Shown here: positions 1 to 5,800 of the stretch, in pieces
Position numbering within the stretch: the stretch's first letter is position 1
Layout of the letters: every line of letters starts with the position of its first letter
Assembly (NCBI GenBank): GCA_017630975.1
Contig: JAGBUF010000204.1
Span: 1 to 7,000, forward strand
DNA: 7,000 nucleotides
Source of the DNA: Paraprevotella sp.
Lineage (GTDB): Bacteria; Bacteroidota; Bacteroidia; Bacteroidales; Bacteroidaceae
Reading direction: 5' to 3'
Program-made: the position numbers and the translations under genes
Notes under the pieces: generated by a model
What the model was told of the DNA's origin: nothing
Seen by the model: only the letters and a program-made list of their open reading frames with translations
Database searches by the model: none

Positions 1-2625
1 ATAGTAGGCGGTTGGGCTGAGGCATGTAAGAAGTATGGATTGCCTTTGGGCGTCAGTGTGCATGCTTCTCATACCTGGCTTTGGATGGAAGGTGCACAGG
101 ATTTTGACGGTAAACTGACGAAAGCGGATGGTATCGGTAAATGGTGGGAAGGTTACGACCCTCAGGATTTGTATGAACAAAATCACCCGCGTAGCGTGAA
201 CAGTCAAGATGTTGGTACGATACATAGTCAGTGGAATTGGGGCAACGGAGCAGCACAACCTACTGAAGCATATAAAACGAAAGTGTATAACCGTACGATA
301 GACCTTATCAACAAATATCATCCTGACTTGGTTTATTATGACGATACGGCGGTGCCATTCTATCCTATCAGTAATGAAGGGTTGGAGATGACAGCACATC
401 TTTATAATAAGAGTTTGAAGGATAATGACGGCAATATGCGTGCCGTTGTGATGGGTAAAATTCTGAATGAAGAGCAGAAAGAATGTATGTTGTGGGACGT
501 AGAACGAGGTGTGCCGGACCGTCCGCAACCAAAATATTGGCAAACATGTACCTGCTTGGGGCAGTGGCATTATGACAGAGGTGTCTATGATAGGAATGAA
601 TATAAGTCGGCGGCTACAGTCATCAAAATGTTGGTCGATGTGGTCAGCAAGAATGGAAATCTATTGATGAGCGTACCTGTTCGTGGTGATGGCTCAATTG
701 ATGAAAAGGAAGTTGCGATACTTAAAGATATCAAGGCATGGATGGATATTAACGGAGAGAGTATTTTCGGAACACGTCCGTGGACCGTCTTCGGTGAAGG
801 ACCTAATGCAGAAAGTTCCAATCCGCTCAATAACCAAGGGTTTAACGAAGGTGTGAATTATGTGGCAGAGGATATCCGTTATGTAAAGAAAGGTGATATT
901 GTTTATGTCACTGCATTAGGGTGGAGTGCAAACAATGTGATGGTGTTGAAGAACCTTTCATCTGTATCTCCTTATTATCATTCCAAAATCAGCAAAGTGG
1001 AATTGTTAGGATATGGTGAAGTGAGTTATGTATGTGATAAGGATGGTTTGATGGTAAAACTTCCCACTGTACGCCCAAATCCCATTGCACCTGTTTTGAA
1101 GGTTTCTTTTGGAGGAAGTGCAGCACTGGCGGACTTGCATCAATTGCAAGAAGTAGTAGTGGAAGATTTGAATTTGGCAAAGCAGAACATAGGAAACAAT
1201 ACAGGACAGTATGAAAACGAATACGTAAATGCATTGGACGATGCGTATCAAGCCTCAAAAGTGAGCGAAGGGGCATCCACAGAAGAGATTGCAACAGTCT
1301 ACTTGCAACTGAAAAAAGCTTATGCGGATTTCATGCTTTACGGTGCAAATAAATGTGTGGTGTTAAAAGGTGATGAACAAGCAGAGGATGTGACAGCAGA
1401 ATATTTGGTGGAAGCAAGTAATTTTTCTCGTTCGGACGAGGGAGTCGTTTCCACGTCTCGTTTCGGCTTATTAGGTGAGCCTTGGGTGGTGACTTCTAAC
1501 ATTATTAATCAGGATAACTTTACAACCGGAGGTTTTGATTCCTATAATTCAAGCAAGTGTATAGGAGTTCAGAAATGGTACAATACCGATCCTGCCATTG
1601 AGAACGGCAAAATCTATCAGGTGACGACATTGCCAGCCGGTAATTATAATTTTACGCTGAGTGTACATGAACAATACGGTTTGACAGCGAACGAAATCCT
1701 TTTTTGCGTAGCAAAAGGTAAGGTACTACCTGATATGGAAGACGTGAAAACGGAGGCTTTGGCATATCATGATATGGTAACGTCAAAGACAGGTGGCTTG
1801 TCAAAATGTTGTTATTTTACGTTAGAGGAAGAAACGGAGATTTGTTTGGGTTGGTCGGTGTCCATAGGTGCAGCGGCAAAGGAAAAGAGTATACGCGTTA
1901 ACAGAGTCCGTTTGTATAAGGATAGCGAGAATGTGTCGGCAGATTACCTAAAGAATTATGACAGGATTCAGCGTAAGGATATCAATTACCCACGTTTTGG
2001 AGTTCCACAATATTGGACGGTTGAGAATTTTAACGTGCCCCAAGGCAATGGTGACGGTATTAAATTGGGCATCGATAAATATCCCGGTTACAACACTTTG
2101 ATGTTGGGCGTGTGGAACGATCGTGCTTCGGCTGTAGGCGATTTGAGCAAGGCACGCATATATAAGAAAGTGACACTGCCTGCAGGTACCTATTATTTTG
2201 GTGCGTCTTACGAAGCATTGTATAAGATAGGTCATGGTTTCATTTTTATGAGTGAGACGTTGCCGGAAACCAATTCGGCGGAAGCTTGTGATGCTTATGC
2301 ACATCTATCTGATGCTTCACTCAATGACAATAAATACGGTATAAAGTTCACGCTTAATCAAGAAACTGAAGTGTATTTGGGTTGGATGGCAAATCTGACA
2401 GAGGGAGACGCCACTCAAGAATTCCGGGCCAAAGAAGTTGCATTGTTAAAATACAAAGAAACAGAGGGTGGTGGAGTTAAAATAGAAGAGGTTCAGACGC
2501 TACAGGATTTTAATACTTCCACTGAGTATTATACAATTGCCGGTACTCGCCTTGACAAAGAACCAAGTCAAGGCTTTTTTATCAAGCGCCAAAATGGCAA
2601 TGCTTTTAAAATTTATAATAGATAA
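1..2625 (+). CDS. Alpha-L-fucosidase, family GH29, 5'-truncated, with duplicated C-terminal modules
   Basis: Hydrolyses terminal alpha-L-fucose from glycans by the retaining mechanism of GH29; probably exported to the periplasm or surface, but the N-terminus with any signal peptide lies before the window. The frame is open from base 1, so no start codon can be chosen; 874 residues are visible. Family hallmarks by in-window residue: KYGLPLGVSVHASHTW (11-26), PDLVYYDD (108-115) in which D114 aligns with the GH29 nucleophile, WDVERG (165-170) with E168 as a candidate acid/base, SKNGNLLMSVP (216-226) and NGESIFGTRPW (251-261). A small beta-sandwich follows (about 290-370), then a helical FIVAR-like spacer (about 374-443), two related beta modules (487-641 and 665-819) and a short tail (840-874). 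Family nucleophiles usually sit near residue 220-230, so roughly 110 N-terminal residues are probably missing. Family call is firm; acid/base residue and natural substrate (mucin, milk or plant glycan) are inference. Confidence 0.93.
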   Translation: MVGGWAEACKKYGLPLGVSVHASHTWLWMEGAQDFDGKLTKADGIGKWWEGYDPQDLYEQNHPRSVNSQDVGTIHSQWNWGNGAAQPTEAYKTKVYNRTIDLINKYHPDLVYYDDTAVPFYPISNEGLEMTAHLYNKSLKDNDGNMRAVVMGKILNEEQKECMLWDVERGVPDRPQPKYWQTCTCLGQWHYDRGVYDRNEYKSAATVIKMLVDVVSKNGNLLMSVPVRGDGSIDEKEVAILKDIKAWMDINGESIFGTRPWTVFGEGPNAESSNPLNNQGFNEGVNYVAEDIRYVKKGDIVYVTALGWSANNVMVLKNLSSVSPYYHSKISKVELLGYGEVSYVCDKDGLMVKLPTVRPNPIAPVLKVSFGGSAALADLHQLQEVVVEDLNLAKQNIGNNTGQYENEYVNALDDAYQASKVSEGASTEEIATVYLQLKKAYADFMLYGANKCVVLKGDEQAEDVTAEYLVEASNFSRSDEGVVSTSRFGLLGEPWVVTSNIINQDNFTTGGFDSYNSSKCIGVQKWYNTDPAIENGKIYQVTTLPAGNYNFTLSVHEQYGLTANEILFCVAKGKVLPDMEDVKTEALAYHDMVTSKTGGLSKCCYFTLEEETEICLGWSVSIGAAAKEKSIRVNRVRLYKDSENVSADYLKNYDRIQRKDINYPRFGVPQYWTVENFNVPQGNGDGIKLGIDKYPGYNTLMLGVWNDRASAVGDLSKARIYKKVTLPAGTYYFGASYEALYKIGHGFIFMSETLPETNSAEACDAYAHLSDASLNDNKYGIKFTLNQETEVYLGWMANLTEGDATQEFRAKEVALLKYKETEGGGVKIEEVQTLQDFNTSTEYYTIAGTRLDKEPSQGFFIKRQNGNAFKIYNR
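1459..1923 (+). repeat. First copy of a tandem C-terminal beta module in the fucosidase
   Basis: Residues 487-641 of the fucosidase. It shares an ordered set of landmarks with the copy that follows: an opening RFG followed by W-V, then LPAG-x-Y-x-F, then FTL-x-x-ETE-x-x-LGW, and a closing R-x-x-x-V-x-L-x-K. The pattern looks like a beta-sandwich of about 155 residues, probably a carbohydrate-binding or surface-association accessory module. It may correspond to one of the Bacteroides domains of unknown function (possibly DUF5013), but that name is from memory and unverified. This copy has several cysteines (for example CC at about 604-605) that the second copy lacks. Confidence 0.7.
1993..2457 (+). 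repeat. Second copy of the tandem C-terminal beta module in the fucosidase
   Basis: Residues 665-819 of the fucosidase. It repeats the landmarks of the preceding module in the same order: RFG with W-T-V, LPAGTYYF, FTLNQETEVYLGW and R-A-K-E-V-A-L-L-K. The two copies are clearly divergent between landmarks, so this is an old duplication rather than a recent DNA repeat. A linker of about 23 residues containing YDRIQRKD joins them. Function is not established; an accessory glycan-binding role is inferred from its position behind a catalytic domain. Confidence 0.7.
2549..2580 (+). terminator. Terminator-like hairpin inside the 3' end of the fucosidase gene
   Basis: GCCTTGAC (2549-2556) and GTCAAGGC (2567-2574) form a perfect 8-bp stem around a 10-base loop, followed directly by TTTTTT (2575-2580). 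This is the shape of an intrinsic terminator, yet it lies in coding sequence and ends 43 bases before the end of the stop codon. The bases encode the segment RLDKEPSQGFF. The structure is seen directly; whether it terminates transcription is not known, and the T6 run may simply be the codons of two phenylalanines. Confidence 0.5.
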
Positions 2626-2660
2626 AATAGGGGAGAGATTGTTCGTTATTTAGTAAGTTG

Positions 2661-2692
2661 GGACCTTTTTTTAATCAAAAAGAGGTCCTTTA
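2661..2692 (+). terminator. Intrinsic terminator of the fucosidase gene
   Basis: Starting 35 bases after the stop codon, bases 2661-2672 (GGACCT then six T) pair with 2677-2688 (five A, then GAGGTCC) in a 12-bp stem with one G-U wobble, closed by the loop AATC (2673-2676). A short T-rich tail (TTTATGTTT) follows. The GC-rich base with an A/U upper stem and compact loop is a typical rho-independent shape. The opposite strand has no T tract after the stem, so it is probably one-directional. Confidence 0.82.
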
Positions 2693-2735
2693 TGTTTCAA
2701 ATACTGTTATAGAACTTATTTGAAGAAAGAAAATG

Positions 2736-2765
2736 TTTGACATAAAATAAAAAAAAATAACTTTG
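2736..2765 (+). promoter_or_regulatory. Bacteroidetes-type promoter of the large modular protein gene
   Basis: TTTG at 2736-2739 matches the -33 element and TAACTTTG at 2758-2765 matches the -7 consensus TAnnTTTG exactly, with an 18-base spacer. Transcription would start near 2770-2775, giving a leader of about 25-30 bases. The spacer contains an uninterrupted run of nine A (2749-2757) touching the -7 element. The primary sigma factor of this phylum recognises this form; no regulator site is evident nearby. Confidence 0.8.
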
Positions 2766-2779
2766 CGCATGTGTTGGCT

Positions 2780-2799
2780 AATATTATAAATTTTAGAAT
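2780..2799 (+). promoter_or_regulatory. A/T-rich translation start region without Shine-Dalgarno
   Basis: The 20 bases before the ATG at 2800 are almost entirely A and T, and no GGAGG-like sequence is present. Initiation on unstructured A/T-rich leaders is usual in Bacteroidetes. The start is still well supported because the ATG is followed at once by a signal peptide and lies just downstream of a consensus promoter. Confidence 0.6.
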
Positions 2800-2859
2800 A
2801 TGATTAAAAATTTATTATCAGTCTTGTGTGTGGTAGTTGCTATATTCAACTTGCAAGCA
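2800..2859 (+). other. Signal peptide of the large modular protein
   Basis: Residues 1-20: a short basic start (MIKN), a hydrophobic core (LLSVLCVVVAIF) and a likely signal peptidase I site after NLQA, just before Q21. This directs the protein through Sec. The only cysteine, C10, is inside the hydrophobic core and preceded by Leu, so it is not a lipobox and the protein is probably not a lipoprotein. Confidence 0.85.
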
Positions 2860-5800
2860 CAGACATGGGAAGCACCGGCTGTTCCTGGAAAATCATTAGG
2901 TTCGTTAAGTTCCACTGAGATCGTGTATTTTTACAATGTCAAGACAGATGCCTTTTTCTTGAATGGTATGGATTGGAATACCAACGCATGTGCCACGCGT
3001 TTGACCAATGGTGATAAAGCCATTTCAACGCCACAGCAATGTTCTGTAAAAGTAAACAATGGTAAGGTTAGCATCAGTTTGAAAAGTTTTGCCGACAAGT
3101 ATTTGTCTTGTCCGAGTCTAAATGCCAATGATGTTTATGTGGATCAAACAAATAATTACGAATTTTCATATACCGAGACAGTTACAGGTTCTCATGTTTA
3201 TACATTGAGAAATGTAGCGCAAGGTAAAGATTTAGACGTAACGTGGCAATATGGAGGACATTTGACGTTAGTGAATGGTGGCGGAAACACCCAATGGGCT
3301 TTTATTCCGGAGACAGCTGTTACTAATGGAAGTTATGCACTTTATAAAGCAAAAAAACAATTGTACAACGTATATAAGGCGGTGTGCGATGCCGGAAAAG
3401 AATCTGTTTACAATAGTCAATTGACCACAGCATACAATGCCTATACTGCTGCAAGTGCGACGGAACAAAGTCTCATTCAGGCAGCAAGAACACTTTTCAA
3501 AGCAGTATATGCAGATATTGAAGGACCGCTCAATGTGTCTTTCCTTTTTGATACGCCTGATATGGTAGGTGCGGCTTCTATCAGTGCTTGGACTGCAAGT
3601 GGTCAAAACTTTAATTGGGGGGAGTTTGAACAATATCACGCTCCAATTGAACTTTCGCAGACGAAGAATGTACCCCAAGGATTGTATGATGTAGTGTTGC
3701 ATGCGTTGTATCGTCAGGACGGCAATGATGCTGCACCTATATTGGCAGCAACCGCCTCAAATGTTGTAAATGTTGAGATTCCACAAGTGGGTTCCATTGA
3801 CTACCAGGTGAGTAATGCCAATAGCAACGACTGGAAAGCCGGTGATTTGTACAATCAACCCAATGGTATGCAATCTTGTGCACAAGCATTGACGCATAAT
3901 GAGGCTGTGGCAGTGGCTAAAAATGTCATTGTTGACGGAACGGGTTCGTTGGCTGTTAGCGTTAAGGTGACAAGCAGCAATCAGTGGTTCAACTGGCAGG
4001 GTGTAGAAATCATCTATAAAGGTGTAGGTGTGAAGTCTTTGAAAGATGAGTTGCTGGCAACCATTACCATTGCGAATGAATGGTATGGTGATGGACATTA
4101 TAAAGGAGCAGAAGATTTCAAGCAAGTAATGGATCAAGCACAAATCGTTTATAATGACGAGCAATCTACTGCCAATCAATTGATTGAGGCCAATGAAGAT
4201 TTATTGCAAGCGATTGAGATTTTCAAAAAAGCATCAGCTTCGATAGAACGTCCGTTGGATGTGTCATCATTAATCAATAACCGTAGTTTTGAAAAAGGAG
4301 CCGTTGATTGGAATCAAACCAATATGAGTGCGCAAAGCAATACTGCCTTTTCTGCCAAGGTGGGAAATACTTACATGGAGAAATGGGTGGAAAAAGGCAA
4401 TCATGTAGGTGATGCTTATATTTCGCAGGTGATAAATAATCTTCAAACAGGAATCTATATACTTAAAGCAAGGGCACAAAATATACAAGAAGGAAACTCT
4501 GTTTTGCAGAATAATGCTTGGATTTTTGCTAATAATAGTGTTACAGAAGTCAATATGGCCGGTGAGTATACACTTATTTTTACCAATATTGAAAAGAATA
4601 CAACAATAGGTTTCAAGGCGGAAAATGCAACAGGAAACTGGTTGTCATGCGATAACTTTGAATTATATTATGCCAGTGGTGAGTTTGAAGACCTTAAAAA
4701 AGAATTGCAAAATTACATCGATACTGCAGAACCATATGTCGTCAAGAAAATGCAGAAGTCTGTATTGGAAACATTGCAAAATGCCATTCATGCAGCACAA
4801 AATGAACTCAATGCCACCGATGCAACAAACTATCCTAATGTAGCTACTCCTCTGCGTGAAGCTGTTGAAGCAGCCAAAGTTTCAATCAGAGCTTATGAAA
4901 GCTTACAGAAAGCCATAGACGAAGCAGAAGTGAAATATGGAAATGGAGAAATGAATGCTGCCGATAAATTCTTGGCAGCTATTCAAAAGGCTAAAGCCGT
5001 GAATGATAACTTGGAGTCTACGCAAGACGAGATGGCTCAAGAGATTGTTAATCTGGAAAAGGCTGCATTTGAATATCTTTTAGATAATGGTTTCGGAACC
5101 ATTCCTACTGTTGTTACAGACAAACGATATGCAAGAGGTGCTATTGCGGTATTCGGCAGAATGAGTGTAAGTGGAGTTCCTTCTAGTGAGATAATAGAGC
5201 AGGGCTTCTGTTGGAGTGTGGAACCTAATCCAACTGTGCTTGACAACAGAAGTTCACAGTATTTGGAGAATAATGGTCGTATATATGTAATGAATATGGA
5301 ACCTTCAACCTTGTGTTATATTCGTGCTTATGCGATCACCAAAACATATGCTGTAGGATATGGTGAACAAATGAGAGTCTCTACTTTACCTAAAGGTAAT
5401 GTAACTTATTGGTATAATGACGGAGGAGATGCTGCGCAAAATGAGAAGAATCATACGGCATTAACCACAGCTACTACTTATTGGTCCAATTACACCAGTA
5501 TAAATGGTTTCCATGTGACTTGTACATTCAGTCCGGGTACTCCGACTGCCGATTGTGGTTATGGCGGGAATATGCGTATTGGTACTAATATGGGACAACG
5601 TGCCGGAACATGCATGCACGAAATGAATCATGGAATCGGTGGAGGAACACTTCCTATTTGGGGAGGTTGGTCATCATCTCCTCTGCGTACGTCAATCAAT
5701 GGTGATTGGGCGGGCGACCGTGCGAACGAGGTGGTACGTTTCTGGGAAAATCGTAACGAGTTGGTTATTACAGCTGCTTATGATGGAGCACATTGGGCTG

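Larger units (their letters stand above)
2626..2799. other. Intergenic region with terminator, promoter and short leader
   Basis: This 174-base, A/T-rich gap separates the two genes. It holds a 12-bp hairpin terminator just after the fucosidase stop, then a Bacteroidetes-type promoter, then a short leader. I see no small open reading frame, operator-like palindrome, riboswitch or tRNA in the rest of it. Confidence 0.8.

Noticed and set aside
989..1294. Overlapping minus-strand open frames within the fucosidase gene
   Set aside because: Two different frames are open over the same stretch opposite a well-supported GH29 gene; their translations look like chance reading of the complementary strand.
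2827..2829. Cysteine in the signal peptide as a lipoprotein anchor
   Set aside because: C10 is preceded by Leu rather than Gly, Ala or Ser and lies in the middle of the hydrophobic core, so it is not a lipobox; a signal peptidase I site after A20 fits better.
3350..3357. A7 run in the large gene as a frameshift or phase-variation site
   Set aside because: The frame continues unbroken on both sides with coherent domains, and no slippery-site context or downstream structure is evident; two Lys codons explain the run.
3268..4488. Series of open antisense frames (3268-3702, 3757-4179, 4270-4488) on the minus strand
   Set aside because: They lie opposite a continuous plus-strand coding frame, all in one antisense phase, and their translations are low-complexity Ile/Cys/His/Leu-rich strings without recognisable domains. 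No promoter is evident for them.
4625..4843. Short plus-strand open frame of 72 codons in another phase
   Set aside because: It is inside the large modular gene, has no start signal, and its Met/Gln/His-rich translation reflects frame-shifted reading of the helical spacer.
5617..5730. Assignment of the peptidase to the mucin-targeting M60-like family
   Set aside because: That family is described by HExxH with a Glu ligand about 8-28 residues later. Here the first Glu after HEMNH is E977, 32 residues on, and the Gly-rich stretch after the motif looks different.
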